Shown here piece by piece: positions 16,201-24,281 of a stretch of 64,000 nucleotides of DNA. Location: positions 124,001 to 188,000 of the forward strand of contig NZ_CAMQAY010000001.1 in the NCBI RefSeq assembly GCF_946998875.1. The letters run 5' to 3'. Position numbers and translations under genes: made by a program. Each line of letters starts with the position of its first letter. Position 1 is the stretch's first letter. The notes below the pieces were generated by a model that saw nothing but the letters and a program-made list of their open reading frames with translations, did no database searches and was not told the DNA's origin. The DNA is from an uncultured Peptoniphilus sp. GTDB taxonomy: Bacteria; Bacillota; Clostridia; Tissierellales; Peptoniphilaceae.

Positions 16201-17208
16201 GTAAAAGATGTAGAAACTTTGCAGTTTAAAGAAATTTTAAAATACGACCTTTCGGTATTATACGACAGCAAATTTGACGAAGATGCCTATAGAGATTACA
16301 GAAAGGCAATTGACGGTAAAAATTTAGAGTACACAAAGACCTATGAAGAATTATTCACAGTAGATTACCATGAGATCGACCAAAATGTAAATGTAATTGT
16401 GCCAGAGGACAAGGAAGACTTTAAAAATTATGTAGCTCTTAGGGACAAGGACAGTGGCGAAGAGCTTGAGCTTTCCAATAATGGCGTAATAATAACAGAA
16501 AAATTATCAAAACTTAAAAAGATAAAGGTTGGGGATCCACTTGAACTTCGCGATGTCTATGGCAATGAATTTGAAGTGGAAGTATCAGGCATTACAGAAT
16601 TTTACATTGGACACAATGTCTACATGGATAAAGACTATTTTGAAAAAGTAACAGGCTCAGACTTTGTGCCAAACACAGACTTAATAAAGGTGCCTCAAAA
16701 TTTTGACAAGGACAGTTTTACAAAGACCACAATAGAAAACAAGGCAGTCTTTAACATTACAAATATAGGCGACCTAAATGATGTATTAAATAAATTTTTA
16801 TTCTCAATAACAAAGGTTGAAATAATAATTTTAATTGTGACAACAATTTTGGAAGTGGTAGTATTATATAACCTTACAAATATAAACATTGAAGAGAGAA
16901 TAAGAGAAGTCTCAACTATAAAAGTTTTGGGCTTTTATCCAAGGGAGACTACATCTTACATTTACAAGGAAACTTATATCCTTGCCCTAATTGGAATATT
17001 AATAGGGCTGGTCGTTGGAAAAATTTTGCACTACTCAGTCTTGCAAATAGTTGTGCCCTTTATGGCAATGCTGCCAGAAGATTTGACGGCAAGGCCTTTT
17101 ATACTGGCAGGCGTAATAACAGCCCTTATAAACACTTTTATAATGGTAATATTCCACTTTAGGATAAAGAAGATAAACGCCCTTGATGCCCTAAAATCAA
17201 ATGAATAA
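13207..17208 (+). CDS. Giant FtsX-family ABC permease with long extracytoplasmic coiled coil
   Basis: This 1333-residue protein has a first membrane helix near residues 17-40 (ISILIIVFLGVFVLIGLL). A MacB-like periplasmic segment follows, then roughly 500 residues of charged coiled coil (about 260-780) built of short repeats such as KLxEGxxKY and DAEDKLTDAKDKL. An FtsX domain with three helices starts at SFIFPIFFFAIALLVCF, and a second FtsX domain is at the C-terminus (VEIIILIVTTILEVVVLYN). Such permeases do mechanical work on cell-envelope substrates instead of classical transport. The start is GTG. It pairs with the upstream ATPase and ends at a strong terminator. The substrate is unknown. 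Confidence 0.85.
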   Translation: MKAFDKDNFREIKNSLSRFISILIIVFLGVFVLIGLLSTGQVMRNTIDNKIKKLNQEDIKISVPIGLEDVDRSIIEDQEDISELEYGYDKDAFLEGDSIVIKLLNMPYEISKPEIVEGRSIKSPDEIVLDIRMKREGKKIGDMISFKEDNDNDDDNDLKRLSYKVVGFANSLDFIQDKNGTYSERGYGKISYFAYIDDGNFSGEPTLAKLKFLGTEDLMTSDKEYVDYMDKKSRALKIDLKNRPKERLLSMQDEISGKIVDAEDKITDAEDKLTDAKDKLLKGRKDLNKGKKDYKEGLDKYNKEKSDAESEISKNRDKLYKASVEIDDGERKLIDGYEKLSEGKKKLEDSKNELNSGREKLAEGKEKYQKGLGQAEASEKALKEGEDKLLEGRKKLDDGWQKIEESKAKLAEGMKKYEDGEREYDSGKKQLEAGKEELVSKMGATSYEDAVEKIYALDKILDTASEILNKLPTIESEIASTKAQLDQVDGGLGQVEAEIASTNAALKDPNLSDEDRIKLEAKIQGLEGQKAELQKNKEALNKKLEFLNNSKAEIDKALEEINKEVPGGITGSLDDLKAKVKEGKAGIEKINESEKKLVAARATLDASKTQLEEGKKQLEEGIAEAEKGEAEYAKNKDEIEKNKRKLQDAKEELNKAKKKLDDSQEKLDQGSADYESGKKEYEEKYDEYVEGREKLSRAKEKYLSGTDELQRGEERLDKELKTGKNKLNDAKGKLYKAEKDLKKGEREYSDKSKEAEEKISDAREKIADGRKYLSLIKQPRYKITPRHLSGDINTYLDYAKRVDGLSFIFPIFFFAIALLVCFTTMTRMVDENRLVIGTYKALGYTNREIGRKFFLYGTLASIIGGTLGAITGSYLLTYIIGNAYSTKTIFEDHLIINAFPLRIIFAIAIGFMFTTVAAIITVNKNLKEKTAYLLRGKAPSKGNRIMLEKIPFIWNRMSFLSKVTARNLFLSKKRMFMTVVGVMGCAALLVLGFGISESVKDVETLQFKEILKYDLSVLYDSKFDEDAYRDYRKAIDGKNLEYTKTYEELFTVDYHEIDQNVNVIVPEDKEDFKNYVALRDKDSGEELELSNNGVIITEKLSKLKKIKVGDPLELRDVYGNEFEVEVSGITEFYIGHNVYMDKDYFEKVTGSDFVPNTDLIKVPQNFDKDSFTKTTIENKAVFNITNIGDLNDVLNKFLFSITKVEIIILIVTTILEVVVLYNLTNINIEERIREVSTIKVLGFYPRETTSYIYKETYILALIGILIGLVVGKILHYSVLQIVVPFMAMLPEDLTARPFILAGVITALINTFIMVIFHFRIKKINALDALKSNE

Positions 17209-17213
17209 AATTT

Positions 17214-17244
17214 GACCGAAGGATAAAATCTTCGGTCTTTTTTT
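17214..17244 (+). terminator. Intrinsic terminator of the ABC/FtsX unit
   Basis: GACCGAAG (17214-17221) and CTTCGGTC (17230-17237) form a perfect 8-bp stem followed by seven T. Confidence 0.9.
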
Positions 17245-17339
17245 AACTTCAATTATAAAAGGACTGATAAAAATTAAAAAGAAAATTTTTGCCTTTAAAT
17301 TTATAGTAAATTAAAAAATAAAGAGGTCACTTTACCTTA

Positions 17340-17357
17340 CAAGTGTATATACACTTG
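17340..17357. promoter_or_regulatory. Perfect 18-bp palindrome, probable NiaR operator
   Basis: CAAGTGTATATACACTTG is identical on both strands. It ends 2 bases before the -35 of the nad promoter. The last gene of this operon encodes a NiaR-type repressor, so autoregulation of NAD synthesis by niacin is the natural reading; that the site belongs to this repressor is inference. Confidence 0.65.
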
Positions 17358-17359
17358 GC

Positions 17360-17388
17360 TTGTCTCATCATCTTATTTGTAATATAAT
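17360..17388 (+). promoter_or_regulatory. Sigma-A promoter of the nad operon
   Basis: TTGTCT (17360-17365), 17 bases, consensus TATAAT (17383-17388), directly after the palindrome. Confidence 0.75.
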
Positions 17389-17421
17389 TTTATTTAAAAT
17401 TTATTAGGAGATTGGATAAAA

Positions 17422-18338
17422 TTGGAAAATTTAGAAAAGTTAAACTTTGATGAAAAAGTGGAATTCTTAAAAAAATTAAAGGAAGAAAAGGATGCAGTTA
17501 TTCTTGCTCATTATTATATAAATGAGGATATACAAGCTATAGCTGATTACATAGGAGATTCTTTTTTCCTAGCTCAAAAGGCAACTGAGTTAAAGGAAAA
17601 GACAATAGTCATGGCTGGGGTTTACTTCATGGGCGAAAGTGTAAAAATTTTAAATCCAAGCAAAAATGTATTGATGCCAGATCTTGGAGCAGATTGTCCT
17701 ATGGCACACATGGTAAGTGTAGAAAAAATTAAAGAGATGAGAGCAAAGTATGATGATTTAGCAGTTGTAACATATATAAACTCCACTGCTGAAATTAAAG
17801 CTTATTCAGATATTTGTGTAACATCTTCAAATGCTGCAAAAATTGTAAATCAATTAAAGGAAAAAATATATTTTTTGTTCCAGATAAAAATCTTGGCGAC
17901 TACATAAAAAAATCGTTACCTGATAAAAATATTATTTTAAATGATGGTTACTGCCCAGTTCACGATGAAATTGACCTTGATGATGTTAGATCTTTTAAGG
18001 GCAAGGTAAAAATTTTAGCTCATCCTGAATGTAGAAAAGAAGTCTTAGACCTTGCTGACTTTATAGGTTCTACAAAGGCTATTATTAAAGAAGCTGGAAA
18101 ATATGACGATGTACTAGTTGTTACAGAGGAAGGAATTTTTACTGAGCTAAAGAAAAAATATCCAAATATTAATTTTAGAAAATTGAGAAAAAGTCCAATT
18201 TGTAATGACATGAAAAAATTAAATATTGATAAAGTCATTAGGGTAATTGAAAACAATGAAAATCAAGTTGAGGTAGATAAAGAAATTAGAGAGAAAGCTT
18301 TAATTCCTCTAAAGAGAATGTTGGAGCTAGGTGCTTAA
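17422..18338 (+). pseudogene. nadA: Quinolinate synthase NadA, interrupted by a one-base frameshift
   Basis: NadA is the [4Fe-4S] enzyme that condenses iminoaspartate with dihydroxyacetone phosphate to quinolinate. Two overlapping frames (17422-17907 and 17814-18338) together give a complete protein of about 305 residues. The three cluster Cys are present: GADCPMAH, GYCPVH and SPICND. The first frame runs KIVNQLKEK then loses homology, and the second resumes with NIFFVPDKNLGDY. One missing base in the A tract at 17861-17866 restores a single frame. The start is TTG, with AGGAG 11 bases upstream. It may be a sequencing error in a homopolymer, a real mutation, or, less likely, frameshifted translation. 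The domains are otherwise intact. Confidence 0.85.
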
Positions 18339-18339
18339 G

Positions 18340-19602
18340 ATGAAAAAATATGATATTTTAATAATTGGCTCTGGACTAGCAGGCGTTAGCACAGCCTTAG
18401 AGTTAAGTAAAAATTATAAAATTGCTCTAGTAACTAAGAAAAAGTTAGAAGATTCAAATTCATATCTGGCTCAAGGTGGCATAAATGTCCTCAAGGATAA
18501 GTCTGACAGAAAAACTTTTATTGAAGACACATTAAAGGCAGGTCACTACAAAAATAATTTGCAAGCTGTGGAAAAAATGGTAGATATGTCCCAAGCTGCA
18601 ATAAATTTTTTACTTGACCTTGGAGTTGAATTTACAAGGAAGAATGGAGACTTTGAATATGCAAGAGAAGGCGGTCATTCTATAGCCAGAGGTCTTCACA
18701 TAGATGATGAAATTGGCAAGGGGATTTTAGATGTCCTTTATAAAAGGCTTAGGGAAAGAGCTAATATAGAAATATTTGAAGACACTCCTATTGTTGATTT
18801 AATTGTAAATAAGGGCAAGTGCTATGGCGCAAGGTCTTTAGATAAAATTTTTATTTCTACAAATGTTGTTCTTGCAACTGGTGGACTAGGTGGACTTTTT
18901 GATAGGAGCACAAATTTTTCTCATATATGTGGCGATGGATATGCCATGGCTATAAAAAATGGCGTCAAGTTAAAGGATATTTCCTACATTCAGTTTCATC
19001 CAACTTCCCTATATGAAGAAGGGGCAGAGAGACAATTTTTGATTTCTGAATCTGCAAGAGGTGAGGGCGCTCTCTTATTAAACCACAAAAAGGAGAGATT
19101 CACCGACGAAATGAAGCCTAGAGATATTGTGGCAAAGGCAATATTAAGGGAAATGAAAAAAGAAAAGGTAGACTTTGAATACTTGTCCATGAAACCTCTA
19201 GGTGAAGACAAAATTCCAAAGAGATTTCCAATGATATTTAAGGAATTAAAAGATAGAAAAATAGATGCAAGATATGAAAATATTCCCGTTGTTCCATGTC
19301 AACACTACACTATGGGCGGCATAGAATGTGATATTAAGGGAAGGACTAATATAGAGGGACTCTTCGCAGTTGGAGAAGCAGGAAATGTTGGTATTCATGG
19401 CTCCAATAGACTTGCCTGCAACTCACTTTTAGAGTGTGTAGTTTTTGGAAGACTTTTGGCAGATTACTTAAATGAAAATAAACTTGAAGATAGAAAAATA
19501 GATTTTCAAATTAATGCTGGAAAGATTGATAAAGAAAAAAATCGAGTTATTATTTTTGAAAGGATAAAAGAAGATGAGAGAGCTAAAGCCAATAGTAATT
19601 GA
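18340..19602 (+). CDS. nadB: L-aspartate oxidase NadB (short form)
   Basis: This 420-residue flavoprotein oxidises L-aspartate to iminoaspartate, the substrate of NadA. The FAD-binding GSGLAGVSTALELS is at the N-terminus. The succinate-dehydrogenase/fumarate-reductase family signatures follow: SYLAQGGINV, EGGHSIARGLH, HPTSLYEEGAERQFLISESARGEGA, and ACNSLLECVVFGR near the end. It lacks most of the C-terminal helical domain of E. coli NadB (about 540 residues). ATG at 18340 fits the AGG at 18329 better than the upstream GTG at 18331. It overlaps nadC by 29 bases. Confidence 0.9.
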   Translation: MKKYDILIIGSGLAGVSTALELSKNYKIALVTKKKLEDSNSYLAQGGINVLKDKSDRKTFIEDTLKAGHYKNNLQAVEKMVDMSQAAINFLLDLGVEFTRKNGDFEYAREGGHSIARGLHIDDEIGKGILDVLYKRLRERANIEIFEDTPIVDLIVNKGKCYGARSLDKIFISTNVVLATGGLGGLFDRSTNFSHICGDGYAMAIKNGVKLKDISYIQFHPTSLYEEGAERQFLISESARGEGALLLNHKKERFTDEMKPRDIVAKAILREMKKEKVDFEYLSMKPLGEDKIPKRFPMIFKELKDRKIDARYENIPVVPCQHYTMGGIECDIKGRTNIEGLFAVGEAGNVGIHGSNRLACNSLLECVVFGRLLADYLNENKLEDRKIDFQINAGKIDKEKNRVIIFERIKEDERAKANSN

Positions 19603-20419
19603 TAAGTATATTATTTCTGCTCTAAGAGAAGACATGACTAGTGGCGACATCACTACAGATGCAATTTTAAAAGATGAAAAGGGAGAAGTAAGTTTAATCT
19701 CAAAGGATAGGGGAATTATTGCAGGTCTTGATGTATTTAAGCGAGTCTTTGAAATATTAGATGAAGATGCAACTTTTGAATTTAATTTTTCTGATGGCGA
19801 TGAGGTAAATAATTCTGACTTAGTGGGGACAATAAGGGCAAAAGCCAGGGCAATCTTAGAAGGCGAAAGGACTGCCCTAAATTATTTGCAAAGGATGAGC
19901 GGTATTGCCACTTATACTAAAAAAATGGTAGCTTCCCTTAATAGTGACTCTGTAAAAATTTTAGACACTAGAAAGACTACACCAGGTATGAGAATTTTGG
20001 AAAAATATGCAGTAACTCTTGGCGGCGCCTACAATCACAGATATAATTTATCTGACGGAATTATGATAAAGGACAATCACATAGACGCTGCTGGTGGAAT
20101 AAAAAATGCCATAGAAAAAGTAAGAAGCCTAAATCCCTTTGTCAAAAAAATTGAAGTTGAAGTAGAAAATTTAGATGAAGTGAAAGAAGCATTAGAAGCT
20201 AAAGCTGATATAATTATGTTAGACAACATGAATATAGAAGAAATAAAAGAAGCCACTAAGCTTATTGATAAGAGGGCAATAATCGAGTGCTCAGGAAATA
20301 TTAGTCTTGAAAATATTAGTGACTATAAAAATTTAGACATTGATTATATTTCATCTGGTGCCATAACTTACCAGGCAGGAGTCCTAGACTTATCCATGAA
20401 AAATTTAAAAATCTATTGA
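19574..20419 (+). CDS. nadC: Nicotinate-nucleotide pyrophosphorylase (carboxylating)
   Basis: This 281-residue quinolinate phosphoribosyltransferase converts quinolinate and PRPP to nicotinate mononucleotide. Signatures include REDMTSGDITTDAI at the N-terminus, ERTALNYLQRMSGIAT, DTRKTTPGMR, GGAYNHRYNLSDGIMIKDNHI and EVEVENLDE in the barrel. It is full length for the family and is the third gene of the nad operon, completing the path from aspartate to NaMN. Confidence 0.95.
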   Translation: MRELKPIVIDKYIISALREDMTSGDITTDAILKDEKGEVSLISKDRGIIAGLDVFKRVFEILDEDATFEFNFSDGDEVNNSDLVGTIRAKARAILEGERTALNYLQRMSGIATYTKKMVASLNSDSVKILDTRKTTPGMRILEKYAVTLGGAYNHRYNLSDGIMIKDNHIDAAGGIKNAIEKVRSLNPFVKKIEVEVENLDEVKEALEAKADIIMLDNMNIEEIKEATKLIDKRAIIECSGNISLENISDYKNLDIDYISSGAITYQAGVLDLSMKNLKIY

Positions 20420-20426
20420 GGAAGAT

Positions 20427-20936
20427 ATGAAGGAACCAAAAACACGAAGAGATGACCTATTAAAATTTTTATATGACAATCAGAAGCCAATATCAGGAGA
20501 AAAGTTGGCAGAAAAATTTGATGTAACTAGGCAAGTAATAGTGCAAGATATAGCCATACTTCGAGCTAGTGGAAAGAATATTGTTTCAACTAATAGGGGT
20601 TACTATATAAACGAAGAGAGAACTCAAAAAGTTTTCAAAGTTAAACACAGCGATAAAGATATAAATAAAGAATTAAATGCCATTGTAGACCTTGGCGGAA
20701 GAGTGAAAGATGTAATAGTTCACCACAAGGTTTATGGAGAAATAAAAAAGGATTTAAACTGCTCCTCTAGGCGAGATGTAAAAATATTTTTAGAAAAAAT
20801 GAAGAAAGAAAAGTCAAAGCCCTTAGATGTACTTACTGGTGGAGTTCACTTCCACACAGTTGTTAGTGAAAATGAAGAAGTAATTGAAGAAATTGAACTT
20901 GTCTTAAAGGAACTTGGATTTTTAATAGAGGAATAA
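20427..20936 (+). CDS. niaR: NiaR-type niacin-responsive transcriptional repressor
   Basis: This 169-residue protein has an N-terminal winged HTH (RRDDLLKFLYDNQKPISGEKLAEKFDVTRQVIVQDIAILRASG). A C-terminal 3H domain carries the metal-binding His residues (VIVHHKVYG, GGVHFHTVV). NiaR/YrxA proteins bind nicotinic acid and repress NAD synthesis or niacin uptake genes in Firmicutes. It lies 7 bases after nadC, so it is co-transcribed and probably acts at the palindrome at 17340-17357. Confidence 0.9.
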   Translation: MKEPKTRRDDLLKFLYDNQKPISGEKLAEKFDVTRQVIVQDIAILRASGKNIVSTNRGYYINEERTQKVFKVKHSDKDINKELNAIVDLGGRVKDVIVHHKVYGEIKKDLNCSSRRDVKIFLEKMKKEKSKPLDVLTGGVHFHTVVSENEEVIEEIELVLKELGFLIEE

Positions 20937-20993
20937 AAATAGGCTTTTCTTTCAGTAAAGGCAATATAAAAAACTTAAAAGCTAAACTTATTA

Positions 20994-21035
20994 AGAAAGC
21001 GCAAGATATATGTCTTGTGCTTTTTGTTTTTAAAA
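20994..21035 (+). terminator. nad operon terminator; left copy of a 42-bp repeat
   Basis: GCGCAAGA and TCTTGTGC-type arms form a hairpin followed by TTTTTGTTTTT. The 42 bases match 27994-28035 with only two differences (C/T at position 7, A/G at position 15). Between here and the dehydrogenase start at 21296 I see only AT-rich sequence. Confidence 0.8.
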
Positions 21036-21295
21036 GTTATTTTAGACTAGTTTAAAACATTTTGATTACAAGGTTTTTATTTAAATATTTATATAAATAT
21101 CTCATAGAGCAAAAAGTATTTAATGACAAATAAATATTGTTAAAAAGCTATAAAAAGTCTGTTAGATTTTATAAATATAAACTGATATTATTATGCTGGA
21201 AAGAAAAAGTTTATTCAATGCTATTTTTAAGAATAAGTAGAGTCTAATTGATTTTATGGAGAAGAATTATAACTATTAAAAAAGGAGAAATCAGT

Positions 21296-22258
21296 TTGAA
21301 ATACAAAGTTGTTTTAGCAGGTAAATATCCACAAGGTACCTTTGAAAGATTTAAAACTACATTAAATAGAGATTTTTTTGATTTTGTGAAAGTAGAAAAT
21401 GAAGAAGAATATAATTCAATGAAAGATGCTGACATTCTTATATTAAGAGTTTTTAAAGCACCTAGAAAAATTATAGATAATAATAAAAATTTAAAAATTA
21501 TTATGCGATGGGGAGCGGGCTATGATTCCGTCGATGTGGATTATGCAAGCAAAAAAGGAATCATAGTGACTAATACTCCTGGAGCGAATGCTTATTCTGT
21601 TGCAGAATTAACAATAATGCTAATGCTTGCAGTTGGAAGAAAATTATTATCTCATCAGGAATGTCTTAAAAATGGAATATGGAGTAAAAACACATTTATA
21701 AATGAATCTTATTCATTAAATAATAAGACTTTAGGTATTATTGGAGCAGGAAATATCGGAAGAAGAGTAGCTAAGTATGCTCAAGTTTTTGGAGCTAGGA
21801 CGCAATACTATGATGAATATAGGTTAAGCGAAGAAAAAGAAAGGGAATATAATTTAGAGTATAAAGATTTTGATGAAATATTAAAAACTTCTGACATTTT
21901 AACTTTACATGTTCCGTTGACAGAATATAATCGACATTTGATAGGCAAACATGAATTTGATATGATGAAAAAAGGCTCAATAATAATAAACACATCAAGA
22001 GGTGGACTAATTGATGACAATGCTTTGCTAGAAGCGGTTAATTCAGGCAAATTACTTGGTGTTGGCTTAGATGTTGTTGAAAATGAGCCTTTAGACAAAG
22101 ATAATGAACTTTTGAAAAATCCAAATATAATAGTTACACCACACATTGGAGGTGGAACGGCCGATATAAGTGATATTATTATACCTATGCTTGTTGATGA
22201 TTTGAACAAATTTGTTAAAGGAGAAAATATTTCTCACGTTGTAAATAGAGACAAATAA
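21296..22258 (+). CDS. D-2-hydroxyacid dehydrogenase (phosphoglycerate dehydrogenase-like)
   Basis: This 320-residue NAD-dependent dehydrogenase has the nucleotide-binding GIIGAGNIGRRVAKYAQ and the catalytic Arg in INTSRGGLIDD. The catalytic His lies in VTPHIGGGT, with an acidic partner in the VVENEPLD region. Without the ACT domain of classical SerA and next to a carboxylate transporter, it more likely interconverts a 2-hydroxy and a 2-oxo acid than makes serine. The start is TTG at 21296, with AAAGGAG 8 bases upstream. It is the first island gene, convergent with the LysR gene. Confidence 0.8.
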   Translation: MKYKVVLAGKYPQGTFERFKTTLNRDFFDFVKVENEEEYNSMKDADILILRVFKAPRKIIDNNKNLKIIMRWGAGYDSVDVDYASKKGIIVTNTPGANAYSVAELTIMLMLAVGRKLLSHQECLKNGIWSKNTFINESYSLNNKTLGIIGAGNIGRRVAKYAQVFGARTQYYDEYRLSEEKEREYNLEYKDFDEILKTSDILTLHVPLTEYNRHLIGKHEFDMMKKGSIIINTSRGGLIDDNALLEAVNSGKLLGVGLDVVENEPLDKDNELLKNPNIIVTPHIGGGTADISDIIIPMLVDDLNKFVKGENISHVVNRDK

Positions 22259-22275
22259 TAAGTAATTTTTTAACT

Positions 22276-22323
22276 AAAAAGCTAAGAAATTTTAAAATGA
22301 TTTATTTAATTTCTTAGCTTTTT
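22276..22323. terminator. Bidirectional terminator between dehydrogenase and LysR genes
   Basis: AAAAAGCTAAGAAATT (from 22276) and AATTTCTTAGCTTTTT (to 22323) are perfect complements. The LysR stop codon lies inside the hairpin. Confidence 0.85.
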
Positions 22324-23289
22324 TTTTGTATTAAATAGACATTTCTGTAAGTCTATATTTTTAATATCATTGAAGTGATCCACTATCAATGATTGAAAAA
22401 ATTTGGAATAAGAGTTCATATATCTATCTTTTTGTGTTATCAGTGTAATTGGTCTGCGGACAGCTTCTCCTTCGTGAAAGAGTGGAAATAAATTCATATC
22501 ATTTGTTACATCTTCTTTTAAACAGATTAGAGTGGCATGGCTTACAAAACAAGCTGAAAGAGAGTTTGAACAAAAGGGAAGAATAAGTTGTGAGTATGTA
22601 CTGGAAAAATTTATTTTAGGCACAATTTCTTTTTCAATAAAAAAGCTTTCTATTTTGTTTCCCAAACGATTTGACATCATAGAAAAAGGAAGTTCTTTAA
22701 AATCTTCAACAGAAGCTCCTTTTTTGGACTTCTCTTTTAAATATTCATAATCATTAGGATAATATTCCTTTAATAATTTATTCGTTACACAAAGATAGAT
22801 TTGATCGTCCATTAATTTTAAGGATTTAATATTTAGTCCTGGTCTTTCGCTTATTACTATGGCAAAATCAAGCTCATTGTTAACAATCAATGGTTCCAAA
22901 TTTTTTGAAATATCATCAATATATTTTATTTGTACATTTGGATATTTTTTTGTAAATACTGGGAAAATTTTTGGAAGAGATATTGTTGCTCTAGATATAC
23001 TTGCACCAAATTTTAGAGAACCAGATAATTCTTCGTTTATATCTGAAAACATATCTTCAAGGTCTCTGTTTTTTAATAAAACCTCTTTTGCAAAAGCTAA
23101 AAGTCTTTCTCCTGCATAGGTCAATGTAACTCTTGGCTTTCTATTTATCAACTTTACATTGTAATAACTCTCAAGAGATTTTATGTTATTGCTCAAGGTT
23201 TGTTGCGATATATATAGTCTTTCAGCAGTTTTTGTAAAATGCAAATCCTTAGATAACTCCACAAAATAATATAAACTTAAAAAATTCAT
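22306..23289 (-). CDS. LysR-family transcriptional regulator
   Basis: This 327-residue protein has the N-terminal LysR HTH (LSLYYFVELSKDLHFTKTAERLYISQQTLSNNIKSLE) followed by an effector domain of periplasmic-binding type. It is divergent from the transporter and aldolase genes, separated by 112 bp, the classical layout for a LysR activator of the adjacent operon. ATG at 23289 is preceded by GGAGG 5 bases away. The inducer is probably the imported carboxylate or its product, which is inference. Confidence 0.88.
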   Translation of the reverse strand: MNFLSLYYFVELSKDLHFTKTAERLYISQQTLSNNIKSLESYYNVKLINRKPRVTLTYAGERLLAFAKEVLLKNRDLEDMFSDINEELSGSLKFGASISRATISLPKIFPVFTKKYPNVQIKYIDDISKNLEPLIVNNELDFAIVISERPGLNIKSLKLMDDQIYLCVTNKLLKEYYPNDYEYLKEKSKKGASVEDFKELPFSMMSNRLGNKIESFFIEKEIVPKINFSSTYSQLILPFCSNSLSACFVSHATLICLKEDVTNDMNLFPLFHEGEAVRRPITLITQKDRYMNSYSKFFQSLIVDHFNDIKNIDLQKCLFNTKKKLRN

Positions 23290-23336
23290 AATTACCTCCA
23301 CAAGAAAAACTTGTCAAAAAATGAAAAAAATCAAAA

Positions 23337-23365
23337 TTGTCTTTAATATAGGTAAATGTTATCAT
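23337..23365 (+). promoter_or_regulatory. Probable promoter of the dehydrogenase-RraA-TctCBA operon
   Basis: TTGTCT (23337-23342), 17 bases, TATCAT (23360-23365), between the divergent LysR gene and the operon. Confidence 0.55.
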
Positions 23366-23401
23366 AAATTTAAAGAAAAAACAATTGGAGGAAGGTAAAG
23401 T

Positions 23402-24280
23402 ATGAATATAGGATTTGTAGGATTTGGTGAAGCTTCCTACAGTTTAGCAAAAGGATTGAGTAGTGAAGGATTAAAAAAAATGAAAGCATTTGATGTAAAT
23501 GTTTTCAATGATGAGTGCAATTCTTTAATAAAAAAGAGATCAAATGAACTAAATATGAAAGTAACAGATTCTTATGAAGGTTTTTTTGACGATATAGATT
23601 ATGTATTTGTTGCTGTCCCAGCCTTCGTAGCCTTAGATGCTTGCAAAGAAATAAGTAACTATATAAAAGATACTTGTACTTATGTTGATGTGAGTGCAAG
23701 TTCGCCAGCAATAAAAGATAAATGCAAAAATATTTTAGATAAAAATAATGTTTCATATATTGACGCTTCAATGTTAGGCTCACTACCAAAGCTAAAACAT
23801 AAAGTTCCATTTTATGTTAGTGGTGAAAAAGCAAAAAAATTTATTGAAGATTTTGAAAAATATGGAATGAATATTACTTATGTAAATGAGAAACCTGGCT
23901 CTGCAACTTCAATAAAACTAATAAGAAGCATTTTTATGAAAGGCATATCTGCATTAATGATTGAACTTGTTATGGCTTCTGATAGCTATGGAGTTTCAGA
24001 TTTTGTTCTAAATTCAATTAGTGACAGTTTAGATGGAATTAGTTTTATGAGTCACCTAAATAGAATTTCTACGGGTTCAGCTATTCATGCTAAGAGACGT
24101 GCATTTGAAATTGGCGGAAGTATAGAAATGCTTGAAGACAAAAATTTAGATTCACTTATGAGTGAAGCCACAAAGAAAAAGCTAGAAATTTTAGCCAATT
24201 ATGATTTTTCAAAAGTTGCTGAAAAAGATAATAAAACATGGAAAGATGTAGTAAGTGTTTTAAAAGGAGTTGAAAATTAA
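23402..24280 (+). CDS. NAD(P)-dependent oxidoreductase, 6-phosphogluconate dehydrogenase-like (DUF1932)
   Basis: This 292-residue protein has an N-terminal dinucleotide site (GFVGFGEASYSLAKGLS) and a beta-hydroxyacid dehydrogenase layout. This includes VDVSASSPAIKDKCKNIL, DASMLGSLPKLKHKVPFYVSG and KLIRSIFMKG, where the Lys matches the catalytic position. The C-terminal half resembles DUF1932. Proteins of this type oxidise hydroxy acids with NAD(P). Its stop is one base before the RraA-like ATG, so it is the first gene of the LysR-controlled operon. The exact substrate is unknown. Confidence 0.75.
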   Translation: MNIGFVGFGEASYSLAKGLSSEGLKKMKAFDVNVFNDECNSLIKKRSNELNMKVTDSYEGFFDDIDYVFVAVPAFVALDACKEISNYIKDTCTYVDVSASSPAIKDKCKNILDKNNVSYIDASMLGSLPKLKHKVPFYVSGEKAKKFIEDFEKYGMNITYVNEKPGSATSIKLIRSIFMKGISALMIELVMASDSYGVSDFVLNSISDSLDGISFMSHLNRISTGSAIHAKRRAFEIGGSIEMLEDKNLDSLMSEATKKKLEILANYDFSKVAEKDNKTWKDVVSVLKGVEN

Positions 24281-24281
24281 T

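Noticed and set aside
17861..17876. Programmed -1 frameshift site in nadA
   Set aside because: The zero-frame codons GAA AAA ATA do not form a good slippery heptamer, no downstream stimulatory structure is obvious, and NadA is not known to need frameshifting. A base loss or sequencing error is simpler.
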